Below, piece after piece: positions 1-8,106 of a stretch of 64,000 nt of DNA (the first letter of the stretch is position 1; every line of letters begins with the position of its first letter). A program made the translations under genes and the position numbers. Source of the stretch: a virus; the IMG/VR virus record IMGVR_UViG_3300017963_007659, positions 122,315 to 186,314 of that record; one strand, given 5' to 3'. The notes under the pieces are model-generated. The model made no database searches, was not told the origin of the DNA, and saw nothing but the letters and a program-made list of their open reading frames with translations.

Positions 1-1
1 A

Positions 2-2581
2 GGGATCATCGACACAGCAAAGATTCTCGCGGAGCTGTTCTCCCGTGGGGCTGGCGTCGGGACCTACCTCTCCTCTCTGCGTCCTCGCTTCGCCTACGTG
101 AAGGGTGTCAACGGACGCTCTTCCGGGGCTGTGAGCTGGGGGTCTCTGTACTCGCATCTCACGGGGCTCATTGAGCAAGGAGGCTGCGTCACTGGAGAGA
201 CTCTTGTAGCTACGTCTAAGGGTGATTTTCCAATCAAGAATCTTGTAGGAACGACACCAGACGTCTATTCTTATGACTGCTCCACAGAAAGGACTGTGCT
301 CAAAACAGCGAAGTGGGTGGGTAAGACCGGGGATAGTCAAAGAATCCTACGACTTACGACAACCCAGGGTCTTATTCTTGAAGCTACTCCTGACCATCTC
401 ATCCTGTGTGCTGACAAAAAGTATCGTCCTCTACAAGAATTGGAGGTAGGGACGGCACTGAATGTCGAGAGTGCTTCTATCCACCATGTCCAATCCGTAG
501 AAGACTGTGGGGAAGAAGACGTTTACGATCTCGAAGTCCCTGATACTCACAATTTCTTTGTATTCTCGAAGGGTTGTAAAGAGGGTGTCTTCATACACAA
601 CTCCCGTCGCGGTGCCGCAATGCTCGTTCTACACGTCTGGCACCCGGATGTGTACGAGTTCATTGAGTGCAAGAGGGAGCCCAAAGCTAAGCAGCTCGCT
701 CTCCTGGCTGACAAGCTCGAATACGGCTTTGGTCTCACGGAGTTCGCTCAAGAAGCCAGAGATCTCGCGGGGCAATGGCCAGCTCACATCCAGCACGCCA
801 ATCTCTCGGTTGGAATCACAGACGATTTCATGGAAGCTGTTATTCACGATCGGGACTGGCAGCTCGTCTTTCCTGATACGACAGTTCCGGAGTACACAGA
901 GAAGTGGGATGGGGACCTCAAGAAGTGGCAAGAGGAAGGTCATCCAATCAAAGTCCACAAGGTAGTCAAGGCGCGCGACCTGTGGAACAAGCTCATGTAC
1001 TCCGCGTGGGACTCGGCTGAGCCGGGAGTCATCTACATCGATACGGTCAACAGTGAGAGTACCTCATGGTGGTACTGCAACATGCTGGCGACGAACCCTT
1101 GCGGAGAGCAGCCTCTCCCGAGCTGGTACGGTGTCTGTAACCTTGGAGCAATCAATCTCCCTCGCTTCCTCATGGAGGATCCAGACGACCCGAACAAAGT
1201 CATCCTTGACAAGGAAGCCTACAAGAATGCGATCCATGTCTCCATGCGCTTCCTGGACAACGTTATCGACACCACTCCCTACTTCTTCGATGAGCAAGAA
1301 TACAATGCGAAGCGTGAGCGTCGAGTTGGCTTGAGTCCCTTCATGGGGCTTGCCGAAGCTCTGGTCATTCTTGGTATTCGCTATGGGTCTGAGGAGGCGG
1401 TAGACTTCGTGGAGGAGGCTGGCTTGGTCGCGGCTTCAGAGTCCCTCAGAGCCAGCGTGGACCTCGCAGAAGAGAAGGGCTGCTGTGATGTGTTGGCTAC
1501 TCCAGAGGACCGGGAGAAGTTCTTGGAGAGTCTGTATGTGCAACGTATTCTCCGGTATCTGCCTCCAGAGGACAACCAGGACTTGCAGTCACGGATTCGT
1601 GAGCATGGAGCCAGGAACGTGAGCTTCACGACCTCAGCGCCTACCGGGACCATCGGGACCATGGTGGCAACGTCTACCGGAATCGAGCCCTTCTTTCGTT
1701 TCGAGTACCGCCAGAACACCAATCTCGGAACCCATATCAAACGAGAGCGTGTTCTGGATGAATGGTATAGGCAACACGGTGAGAGCGCTGCTGTTCCGGA
1801 TTACTTCGTGAGCGCTGGGGAGCTGACTCCAAAAGAGCACCTCGTCATGACTGCTGCGCTCCAGCGGTGGATTGACTCAGGTATCAGTAAGACCTACAAC
1901 CTACCACAGGAGTATACACCAGAGGACATCGGAAAGATCTACATGGAGATCTGGAAACGTCGATGTAAGGGAGGCACGGTCTTCCGTGAAGGGTCTCGTA
2001 CCGTTCAGGTTCTTGAGAGTCTCGACCCCAAGGAGAAGAAGACGTTCGAGATGAGCTTCCCGGAGAAGACTCCTGGACCGCCGAAGGGGGACAAGAAAGA
2101 TGGTTCCACGTGGTCCATCGACTCTCCCTCTGGTACCCTGCACGCTACGTTCAATCAGTATCCGACGCCAGACAACCCCTTCGAGACATTCCTGAGAATT
2201 GGGAAGGCAGGCTCTGATGTTGGAGCTATGACCGAAGCTTTCGGACGTGTCATCTCCCTCTTCCTCCAGATGAGAGGTCCAATCCGGCCCACAAGACGCT
2301 GTGAGCTTCTTGTCGAGCAGCTTGAGGGGATCGGTGGTCGAGACCAGGTTGGCTTCGGTCCAAATAAGATTCGTTCGATCCCTGATGCGATTGCTAAGTC
2401 GATAAGTCGACATTTGCAGTCAATAGTAGGTAGGGACGATGACTTGTCATGCTCAGAAGATGAAGAAGAGAAACCAGCTTCAACTCATGGCTTGGATATG
2501 TGTCCCGAGTGTGGTAATCTCGGATTGCGGTCGGAGGAAGGGTGCACGAGCTGCGCCTTCTGCGGCTATAGCAAATGCTGA
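2..2581 (+). CDS. nrdJ: Class II (adenosylcobalamin-dependent) ribonucleotide reductase, 5'-truncated by window, with intein
   Basis: This enzyme reduces ribonucleotides to deoxyribonucleotides for phage DNA synthesis. The reading frame is open to the left edge, so the true start lies outside the window. Visible family motifs are GAGVGTYLSSLRP before the intein, SRRGAAM and HPDVYEFIECK after it, NPCGEQPL with a following CNLGAINL, the APTGTIG loop, SGISKTYNLP, and a C-terminal Cys-rich tail (CPECG ... CTSCAFCGYSKC) typical of NrdJ. No small subunit (NrdB) gene follows, which fits class II. A 139-residue intein splits the conserved segment between EQGG and SRRGAAM. Known of the family: class II needs no oxygen. 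I see no activity-site ATP cone, but the N-terminus is missing. Confidence 0.93.
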   Translation, partial: GIIDTAKILAELFSRGAGVGTYLSSLRPRFAYVKGVNGRSSGAVSWGSLYSHLTGLIEQGGCVTGETLVATSKGDFPIKNLVGTTPDVYSYDCSTERTVLKTAKWVGKTGDSQRILRLTTTQGLILEATPDHLILCADKKYRPLQELEVGTALNVESASIHHVQSVEDCGEEDVYDLEVPDTHNFFVFSKGCKEGVFIHNSRRGAAMLVLHVWHPDVYEFIECKREPKAKQLALLADKLEYGFGLTEFAQEARDLAGQWPAHIQHANLSVGITDDFMEAVIHDRDWQLVFPDTTVPEYTEKWDGDLKKWQEEGHPIKVHKVVKARDLWNKLMYSAWDSAEPGVIYIDTVNSESTSWWYCNMLATNPCGEQPLPSWYGVCNLGAINLPRFLMEDPDDPNKVILDKEAYKNAIHVSMRFLDNVIDTTPYFFDEQEYNAKRERRVGLSPFMGLAEALVILGIRYGSEEAVDFVEEAGLVAASESLRASVDLAEEKGCCDVLATPEDREKFLESLYVQRILRYLPPEDNQDLQSRIREHGARNVSFTTSAPTGTIGTMVATSTGIEPFFRFEYRQNTNLGTHIKRERVLDEWYRQHGESAAVPDYFVSAGELTPKEHLVMTAALQRWIDSGISKTYNLPQEYTPEDIGKIYMEIWKRRCKGGTVFREGSRTVQVLESLDPKEKKTFEMSFPEKTPGPPKGDKKDGSTWSIDSPSGTLHATFNQYPTPDNPFETFLRIGKAGSDVGAMTEAFGRVISLFLQMRGPIRPTRRCELLVEQLEGIGGRDQVGFGPNKIRSIPDAIAKSISRHLQSIVGRDDDLSCSEDEEEKPASTHGLDMCPECGNLGLRSEEGCTSCAFCGYSKC
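185..601 (+). other. Mini-intein inside NrdJ
   Basis: An in-frame 139-codon insert interrupts the RNR at a highly conserved site. It begins with Cys (CVTGETLV, block A), has a block B like region (TPDHLIL), and ends with block F/G like residues (VYDLEVPDTHNFFV ... GVFIHN). The next residue is Ser, the expected +1 nucleophile. It is too short to hold a homing endonuclease domain, so it should splice but not spread by itself. Boundaries were set from the Cys1 and His-Asn/Ser splice rules. Confidence 0.9.
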
Positions 2582-2587
2582 GGTGCT

Positions 2588-2869
2588 ATGAAAGGGAACC
2601 GAATGATTCTGACGTCTTACGAATGGGGTGAGCGCATCGACTACTTCATCCAAGAGGTGGAGAGCAATAGCACTCACCCCGTATCGATGATGGCTGACCT
2701 CGCTTTCTTGTATCGCCACATCGATGGGGAAGTGTTCGAGAGGTCAGAAGAGAACAATGATCGAGTCGACAGGTTGGTGGAGGCGTGCACGGTTGCAGGC
2801 GTCTCCATCGATGGTGTGGCTAAGATTGTGGAACAACAACGGTTTTTTGAAGCTAAGAGGAGAAGCTGA
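2588..2869 (+). CDS. Small hypothetical protein (93 aa)
   Basis: This gene follows the RNR by 6 bases and its stop overlaps the next ATG (TGATG). A GAGG element sits just before the chosen ATG; a second in-frame ATG at 2612 is possible. The product is acidic and predicted mostly helical, with no motif I recognise. Its tight packing suggests co-transcription with the RNR. Confidence 0.7.
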   Translation: MKGNRMILTSYEWGERIDYFIQEVESNSTHPVSMMADLAFLYRHIDGEVFERSEENNDRVDRLVEACTVAGVSIDGVAKIVEQQRFFEAKRRS

Positions 2870-3201
2870 TGGGGAAAATAAAGTACGGCAACAAGAAAAG
2901 TCACGGTGGTGCGATGGCAAAAGCCATGGTCGTTGGGATGGAGAAGAGGCATGCTCACGCGCAGACGGCGAAGCGAAAGAGGATCTTCAGTAGATTCATG
3001 AAGACAGAGAAGGGTCGGCAGGTCGCGGCGCAGATTGAAGCTGGAGCCCTCCCTGCCGAGAGCATCGAAGTCGATGGCAACAACATCGAAGTCAAGGCGA
3101 CCGTCAATCCAGAGGTTGCAGAGGACACTTCCTCCGATGAAGGCTCAGAAAACGAGTCAAAGGATCAGGAGGAGGAAGGCGATGAGCGAACGGAAGATTG
3201 A
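2869..3201 (+). CDS. Small hypothetical protein, basic head and acidic tail (110 aa)
   Basis: The N-terminal half is rich in Lys, Arg and His (KIKYGNKKSHGG, KRHAHAQTAKRKR) and could bind nucleic acid; the last 30 residues are almost entirely Glu, Asp and Ser. The start overlaps the previous stop and the 3' end overlaps the next gene by 20 bases. No family was recognised. The charge segregation is seen directly; any role is unknown. Confidence 0.7.
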   Translation: MGKIKYGNKKSHGGAMAKAMVVGMEKRHAHAQTAKRKRIFSRFMKTEKGRQVAAQIEAGALPAESIEVDGNNIEVKATVNPEVAEDTSSDEGSENESKDQEEEGDERTED

Positions 3202-3514
3202 CTTCGTTGACGGTGATGTCGTGCTGTTCCTGTCTGGAGGCGTGGCGGTTCGCCGAGATGGTGTGGGGATGTATCGGGTGGATATCCGAGATGAGCCACA
3301 TACCATCCAAATCTACTACCATGCAGGTGTTGGCTTTATCAACATAAACGATAACAGTCGTGACACAAGGATGCGCCTGCTTCTTCCGAGGGGGCTTGGG
3401 TCCAATCTTGAAGACGATATCGTCAGTGCTATGCTGGAGTTGGAGATCCTCTCTCAGATCAACAGCGACAAGGCTCAGAAGGGCAAGCTGCCTGACGGTT
3501 GGGCGAAGAAATGA
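3182..3514 (+). CDS. Hypothetical protein (110 aa)
   Basis: I chose the ATG at 3182 (MSERKIDF), although the frame is open further upstream, because this start gives the usual short overlap with the preceding gene and lies after a GGAGG-rich stretch (AGGAGGAAGGCG). The product is a compact alternating beta-type sequence (VDGDVVLFLSGGVAVRRDG) with a helical C-terminus. No family was recognised. Confidence 0.7.
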   Translation: MSERKIDFVDGDVVLFLSGGVAVRRDGVGMYRVDIRDEPHTIQIYYHAGVGFININDNSRDTRMRLLLPRGLGSNLEDDIVSAMLELEILSQINSDKAQKGKLPDGWAKK

Positions 3515-3651
3515 CCTCTTCCAACGAGAAGTCCTATCGTGCCGTTGAGATGGCTAAGGTGTCTGCGCGCTATCGTCTCCGACTCGTCCGTAAGGTCATT
3601 GAAAAGCTAGACAAGAAAGCCTCAAGTAGAACCTCCGTTTCCGCACACTAA
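3511..3651 (+). CDS. Very small basic protein (46 aa)
   Basis: This short frame begins with ATGA overlapping the previous stop, the coupling style used throughout this genome. The product (MTSSNEKSYRAVEMAKVSAR...) is strongly basic in its middle. Nothing else occupies this stretch. It was found by reading the frame directly, and its function is unknown. Confidence 0.55.
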   Translation: MTSSNEKSYRAVEMAKVSARYRLRLVRKVIEKLDKKASSRTSVSAH

Positions 3652-3686
3652 CACCTCCTACGTTACTATGCGGTTCCACTGTTATC

Positions 3687-3703
3687 GAAATCCAGTCAAA
3701 GTA
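3687..3703 (+). promoter_or_regulatory. AGTCAAAGTA-type motif (putative phage early/middle signal)
   Basis: GAAATCC followed by AGTCAAAGTA, ending 18 bases before the next gene's ATG. It is one copy of a motif found before at least a dozen accessory genes here (see findings). Whether it is a promoter or a translation signal cannot be decided by eye. Confidence 0.5.
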
Positions 3704-3721
3704 CAGTAAGTGAGAAGACAG

Positions 3722-4201
3722 ATGGCAAACAAAGAGGAAGAGCTGTACTACATTCAGGACACACGCAGTGTGGTAGGAGACTGCGTTCTGTGGTGGGGTC
3801 CAGACGGCAATGGCTACACCCTCAATATCGAAAGGGCTGGCCTATACACCTACAAGCAGGCGTCGAGCCATCGGGAAACCGACGTTCCTTGGCCAAAGTC
3901 CATGGTCGACAGCCTCATCTCTTCTCATGTGCATATCGACAGCTTGAGAACGGTTCCCACAGTTGAGGTCAAGCGGTGGAAAGGCGATTGGTACAAAACC
4001 ACACACCAGGTCGTCCGGACAACGGAAACGCAGATCCTCATTTCGTGCGGACAGCGAGAGGAGCGCTACAGTCGAAAGACGGGACGTCGCGTCGGAGCTT
4101 CCAAGCAAGGACTCCGGAGCGCGAGACTCCCGCGCATCGAAAAGAGAGAACTCAAGTGGCTTGAGTCGAGGCTCACGAACACGTGGAACAAAAAACGCTG
4201 A
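3722..4201 (+). CDS. Hypothetical phage protein, YIQD-type (159 aa)
   Basis: The N-terminus (YYIQDTRSVVGDCVLWWGPDGNGYT) resembles a short domain I recall from many uncharacterised phage proteins that begin YIQDTRxxVGNxxxWW. The C-terminal third is very basic. I prefer the ATG at 3722 over the in-frame GTG at 3710 because purine-rich sequence precedes it at suitable spacing. The AGTCAAAGTA motif upstream suggests it starts a transcription unit. Function is unknown. Confidence 0.7.
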   Translation: MANKEEELYYIQDTRSVVGDCVLWWGPDGNGYTLNIERAGLYTYKQASSHRETDVPWPKSMVDSLISSHVHIDSLRTVPTVEVKRWKGDWYKTTHQVVRTTETQILISCGQREERYSRKTGRRVGASKQGLRSARLPRIEKRELKWLESRLTNTWNKKR

Positions 4202-4230
4202 AGTTTTGAGAGCAATTCTCAAAGAAAGGT

Positions 4231-4240
4231 AGTCAAAGTA
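4231..4240 (+). promoter_or_regulatory. AGTCAAAGTA motif upstream of TnpB-like gene
   Basis: The core motif ends 7 bases before the ATG at 4248. It is preceded by a 7-bp stem hairpin (TTTGAGA/TCTCAAA, 4205-4223) that may end the upstream transcript. The match to the motif before other phage genes implies that the TnpB-like gene is under phage control. Confidence 0.5.
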
Positions 4241-4247
4241 TATTGTC

Positions 4248-5429
4248 ATGAAGGTTTATCGCTCGACACGCTGTACCTTGAAGTACACCAATCCACACAA
4301 GCTGGACATCTTGTCTGAGATTATAGACGAGTACGGCAGGGTGGTGCGGTTGTACATCGACTTGTTCTGGGAAAAGTCGCGATACCTTCATAATAATGAC
4401 CTCTTGAAGCCTGTCATCGAATCAATCCCTCCGACGTGGCTGGGATATAAATTCAAAAGGGACGCGGCTCGTGAGGCTCTGCGAAACATCCGGTCTATAA
4501 CGAATAGACCAGGGACGCCACAAAAGAAGCCGAACTATAAAGGGCGGTCAATGACTCTCCATTTTGACACCGCCTATCTGACGGACTCCAAAAAGACAGA
4601 TTCTTTTGACGCCTGGTTTAGATTGCGTGGAGTTGGGAAGTATTCGGATACAGGAGAGGGGATATGCATCGCTTTTCCTATAAAATTCCACAAGCATTTC
4701 AATCAATTGAGCGCCAAAGGAAGGCGCGTCAATACTATCCATGTCTATCGGGACTCAGTACAATTCATCTTTGAACTTGAGACCGGGGAGAAGAGGACCA
4801 AGGGCAAGCAGGTCGGAGTCTACACAAATGGGGAGACTCTTGCCACTATCTCCGATGGCACGAAGTACGGTACGGACATCGGACGCTATGTCGATCGTGT
4901 ACAAAGATGCGTGCCTGGGTCAAAGGGCCACAGGAAGGCGCAGCGAGCGCTCAAACAGCGTCTGAATGAAGTAGTCAAAGAAATTGGGCGTAAGCATGTC
5001 AAGCTCTTTGTGCTTGAGCGTGCCAAACCCAAGAAGGATGCGATAGGCGGACGTTGCTCGCCAGAAAACAAGCAACGATCTCTCGGTATCTGGGCATACA
5101 CCTACTGGTTGGAGAGGTTTCATAGAGAGTGTGAGATGAGACGTTCTCGCTTTCGCTCTACCGCTCCTGTATATACCAAGACGTGTTGTTCAGCATGTGG
5201 AAGTACCGAGAGGAGTAATCTGTCCGGTGAAACGTTCCTGTGTACCACATGTGGTCATAGGAGCAAAGCAGCAGTGAACGTTGCTCAAAACACTTTGGAC
5301 AGGTATCTCTCTGGACCCTACGGTGCCAGATTCAAACCCGGACGCTCTGGAAAACGAGGTCAGGGAACGGTATTTGTACAATCGCCTATCTCTCAAAAAC
5401 AGGGATCGACGAAAGGACTACAAGAATGA
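4248..5429 (+). CDS. TnpB/Cas12f-like protein with inactivated RuvC (TldR-like)
   Basis: This 393-aa protein has the TnpB layout: N-terminal helical/beta part, RuvC-like core, and a zinc finger (C314/C317 and C332/C335) near the end. Where TnpB has GIDxGxxxLAT, this protein has GVYTNGETLAT, so the first catalytic Asp is Tyr192. Glu257 (FVLERAKP) is kept. The last motif, normally DxNAAxN, reads AVNVAQN, so the third Asp is Ala342. I infer loss of DNA cleavage with RNA/DNA binding possibly kept, as in the described TnpB-derived nuclease-dead repressors. No TnpA lies nearby. It has a phage-type upstream motif and its stop overlaps the next ATG, so it is built into an operon rather than sitting as a loose insertion. 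It could also be simple decay. Confidence 0.8.
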   Translation: MKVYRSTRCTLKYTNPHKLDILSEIIDEYGRVVRLYIDLFWEKSRYLHNNDLLKPVIESIPPTWLGYKFKRDAAREALRNIRSITNRPGTPQKKPNYKGRSMTLHFDTAYLTDSKKTDSFDAWFRLRGVGKYSDTGEGICIAFPIKFHKHFNQLSAKGRRVNTIHVYRDSVQFIFELETGEKRTKGKQVGVYTNGETLATISDGTKYGTDIGRYVDRVQRCVPGSKGHRKAQRALKQRLNEVVKEIGRKHVKLFVLERAKPKKDAIGGRCSPENKQRSLGIWAYTYWLERFHRECEMRRSRFRSTAPVYTKTCCSACGSTERSNLSGETFLCTTCGHRSKAAVNVAQNTLDRYLSGPYGARFKPGRSGKRGQGTVFVQSPISQKQGSTKGLQE

Positions 5430-5773
5430 CCTACTGTTGTCCTCTATGTGACCTGGAGATCACCAAGGACCGTCCGTACTGTAGCAACATGTACTGCACC
5501 GTCGGCTACTACAACTGTCTATCCATGAACTGTCTATCCATGCCAGATGCTCCAGACATGGAGGATGTCGACAATCCTCTGGATAAACGGGAAGCTCTCA
5601 ATCGAAAGCAGGGTTCCTATTTTGGAGTGGATGCGGCTTCTCAGTGGCTACTGGAGAGAGCAGCATATTCTTTCACGAAGAATCAGGATGACACAGCGCG
5701 CACTCTCAGGGAGGCAGCTACCCTGATGCGTGACTCCAAGAAGGATATCCTCGCAGACTCGAACGAAGGGTAA
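5426..5773 (+). CDS. Cys-rich small protein with zinc-ribbon-like N-terminus (115 aa)
   Basis: The start overlaps the TnpB-like stop (ATGA). CPLCDLEI and nearby Cys residues (C23, C28) could bind zinc. Residues around 29-40 contain a repeated NCLSM unit caused by a 15-bp tandem duplication. The C-terminal half is helical. No family was recognised. Its coupling to the nuclease-dead TnpB-like gene makes it a possible functional partner, which is inference only. Confidence 0.7.
   Translation: MTYCCPLCDLEITKDRPYCSNMYCTVGYYNCLSMNCLSMPDAPDMEDVDNPLDKREALNRKQGSYFGVDAASQWLLERAAYSFTKNQDDTARTLREAATLMRDSKKDILADSNEG
5513..5542 (+). repeat. 15-bp perfect tandem duplication
   Basis: The unit AACTGTCTATCCATG occurs twice without a gap and keeps the reading frame, giving NCLSM-NCLSM. 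It is a recent slippage-type duplication. Confidence 0.9.
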
Positions 5774-5779
5774 GTCCTC

Positions 5780-5789
5780 GGTTATTGTG
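5780..5789 (+). promoter_or_regulatory. GGTTAT-type late motif
   Basis: GGTTATTGTG lies 40 bases before the putative virion gene at 5830. It is a looser match to the GGTTATCTTT motif found before sheath and head operons. Confidence 0.4.
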
Positions 5790-5829
5790 ATTTAGGGGCA
5801 TTTTACGCCTCTGGACACAACGAGGCTTC

Positions 5830-6846
5830 ATGGTTGCTACCAAACCACCGGACTACATCTACAAGGATATTCCCCGATCCACCGCTGAAGCTGTTCAGAA
5901 CAACGCCTATGAGGAGTCCCTCGTCCTCGTCAAGTCCGCCATCCAGCACTACCTTAATCAGTTTTTCGATTCAGATGGGAAGTATCGAAGACTTGTAGAG
6001 TCTGTGTGCCCAACTGTAGGACAATTCGTTACAGACGTTCGTGTCCCTCGGCCTGGAGAATACGAAGACCCAACAAAGTACAAAATTCAGATCGCTCGGA
6101 TGTGGCAAGGTCTCAAGCAGCGTCTTCCTTGCATCGTCATTGCGGAGACTGGCTGGACTCGTCAGAACTCTCTGAGTGACATCTCGGGTGGTATCTCCGT
6201 GCCGGGGACCGATGGGCTCCAGCACTCTCCGTTGTGGCTCAGCAACTTCCTCATGGGGAGCATCGATATTCTTGTAGGGGCGTTGGATGAACATACGACA
6301 GGGCAGATAACTTCCCAACTTATCAATATCTTTGGGCCTTTGAAGGAGTTCACCAAAGAGACAATCTTGAAGCCGACGACACCTACAGGTGGGTCAACCT
6401 GGGAAGTTCGGCTTCCGATGAATCAAACCATCAGCTCCAGAGAGCGAATCAACATCGGAGATGACCCTGTCTCGTCGCTGTGGTCGGCTACGCTGTCCTT
6501 GGATGACGTCCACTTCGAGGGGTCAACACCTCTCGATATGGAGGCTGCTGTTCCGACGGAGCCCGATTATGGTCCGAATACCCCTGTAGACAGCGATGAC
6601 TTCCCTGACACCACAATCGTTGTTTCCTCTCCGGTTAAGTTGGGGAGAGCCCAACCATTCCGTGTAGTTAACGAACGCTACAGCGCCGTCATCTACAGCG
6701 ACAATCCCCGTGTGGCACTGATACGGGGCTACACCATCATCCCTAGGAAAGTTGGTACATTTAATATAGTCGTGGCTAATGGTAATAGTGTTGGTCTTGA
6801 GGCCGACATCTTTGCAAAGCAAGAGGTGTCTGTGGCACTTATATAG
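5830..6846 (+). CDS. Putative virion (neck/tail completion type) protein
   Basis: This 338-aa protein sits just upstream of the tail sheath and downstream of a GGTTAT motif, a position typical of neck or tail-terminator proteins; I do not recognise a family. Mid-protein text such as HSPLWLSNFLMGSIDILVG and EFTKETILKP looks like a folded structural domain. The last 31 codons (from 6754) are rich in AAT, GGT, AGT and CTT and look unlike the upstream part of the gene. A second copy of those codons follows the downstream TnpB (8087-8179). This suggests that the 3' end was replaced when the element inserted, or that the two copies are old paralogues. Confidence 0.75.
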   Translation: MVATKPPDYIYKDIPRSTAEAVQNNAYEESLVLVKSAIQHYLNQFFDSDGKYRRLVESVCPTVGQFVTDVRVPRPGEYEDPTKYKIQIARMWQGLKQRLPCIVIAETGWTRQNSLSDISGGISVPGTDGLQHSPLWLSNFLMGSIDILVGALDEHTTGQITSQLINIFGPLKEFTKETILKPTTPTGGSTWEVRLPMNQTISSRERINIGDDPVSSLWSATLSLDDVHFEGSTPLDMEAAVPTEPDYGPNTPVDSDDFPDTTIVVSSPVKLGRAQPFRVVNERYSAVIYSDNPRVALIRGYTIIPRKVGTFNIVVANGNSVGLEADIFAKQEVSVALI

Positions 6847-6903
6847 CTCAGAGAGGGTTAGATAGCTAGTAGGCGCATAGAGCAGCAATCACATAGAAAT
6901 TTA

Positions 6904-8097
6904 ATGTTTGTGGCACATAAAATAGCGTTATCTCCTACCCCAGATCAGGAGACGTACTTCAGGAAAGCAGCAGGTACAGCGCGCTTCGCTTATAATTGGG
7001 CTTTAGACCAATGGGTATCTCTTTACCGATTGGGAGAAAAGCCAAGTGAAGCTATGATCCGAAAAAACTTAAACAAGATCAAGTATATTGAATTCCCTTG
7101 GATGAAAGACGTTTCAAAAACGGTACCACAACAATCGATTAAAAATCTGGGAAAGGCTTTCAACAACTTTTTCAATAAGCGTGCTAAATACCCGAAATAT
7201 AAGAAACTTGGGAGGCATGACGCATTCCGTGCGGATAATGGTCCTCAAACTAAAGGAGCCGATGCGGTCCAGGTTAATGGAAAATCAGTCGGCATACCAA
7301 AACTCGGCTGGGTACGAATGCGAGAAGCGCTTCGTTTTGAAGGCCAAATAAAGTCCGCTACGATCTCACGAAGAGCCCAGCGGTGGTACATCAGTTTTTT
7401 GGTTGATAGCCCGCTTTGCTCCTTCCAGCGCGAAAACCAAGCAGTTGGAGGAGTAGACCTTGGTCTTCGTTGGATGGCTGTTACAAGCGATGGTGTCTTC
7501 TATGAGAATCCGAAGCCGCTGAAAGCTAACTTGAGGAAGCTTAAGAGACTACAGCGACAACTTCGCAACAAGAAGAAGGGGTCGAACAGACGGACGCGAC
7601 TCCAACATCGGATCGCGGAGCTTCATGTGAGAATCGCTGATATCAGAAAAGATGCTCTGCATAAGGCGACGACATCCTTGGTTAGAGATTACTCTACAAT
7701 TGTTATCGAAGACCTAAATGTAGTGGGGATGCTGAAGAATCGTTATCTCTCCAGAGCTGTCTCGGATGTGGGATTGTACGAATTCCGTCGTCAACTTGAG
7801 TACAAAGCGAAGTGGTATGGGACAAAAGTCCTCTTAGCAGATCGTTGGTTCCCTTCCAGCAAACTCTGTTCGTGTTGTGGCTATAAGTACTCAGAACTAA
7901 AGCTTGGAATGGAATCGTGGGTGTGTCCTGTCTGTAAGACAGAGCATGATAGAGACCGGAACGCAGCTATCAATCTACGGGAAGTTCTCCCGGAAGTTAC
8001 GCACGTGGAGACCACGTCCTCTACTTCTCTAGCTGGACTAGAGAAGCAAGGCAGGTCGATGAAGCGTGAACTTGTTGAAAGAGAACGGTACTTTTAA
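6904..8097 (+). CDS. tnpB: TnpB RNA-guided nuclease, catalytically intact
   Basis: This 397-aa TnpB has an N-terminal OrfB helix-turn-helix-like region (residues 1-100), a RuvC core with Asp185 (GGVDLGL), Glu269 (IVIEDLNV) and Asp351 (DRDRNAAIN), and a zinc finger at C322/C325 and C341/C344. All three catalytic acids are present, so it should cut DNA guided by an omega-RNA made from its own 3' end. No TnpA transposase accompanies it. The ORF starts 57 bases after the virion gene and its stop codon (TTTTAA) is created by the flanking gene fragment. It is probably a solitary mobile or homing-like element. It shares no obvious close similarity with the dead TnpB-like protein at 4248. Confidence 0.9.
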   Translation: MFVAHKIALSPTPDQETYFRKAAGTARFAYNWALDQWVSLYRLGEKPSEAMIRKNLNKIKYIEFPWMKDVSKTVPQQSIKNLGKAFNNFFNKRAKYPKYKKLGRHDAFRADNGPQTKGADAVQVNGKSVGIPKLGWVRMREALRFEGQIKSATISRRAQRWYISFLVDSPLCSFQRENQAVGGVDLGLRWMAVTSDGVFYENPKPLKANLRKLKRLQRQLRNKKKGSNRRTRLQHRIAELHVRIADIRKDALHKATTSLVRDYSTIVIEDLNVVGMLKNRYLSRAVSDVGLYEFRRQLEYKAKWYGTKVLLADRWFPSSKLCSCCGYKYSELKLGMESWVCPVCKTEHDRDRNAAINLREVLPEVTHVETTSSTSLAGLEKQGRSMKRELVERERYF

Positions 8098-8106
8098 CAT
8101 AGTGGT
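8003..8106 (+). ncRNA. Candidate omega-RNA 3' scaffold and guide of TnpB
   Basis: Within the tnpB 3' end are two strong hairpins: ACGTGG/CCACGT (8003-8017) and a 9-bp stem CTTCTCTAG/CTAGAGAAG (8024-8046). Known TnpB omega-RNAs overlap the ORF end, are hairpin-rich and run into the flanking DNA, which acts as guide. If the element ends near 8083-8086, the guide would start in the duplicated virion-gene sequence. The 5' extent and exact end are not known. Confidence 0.4.
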
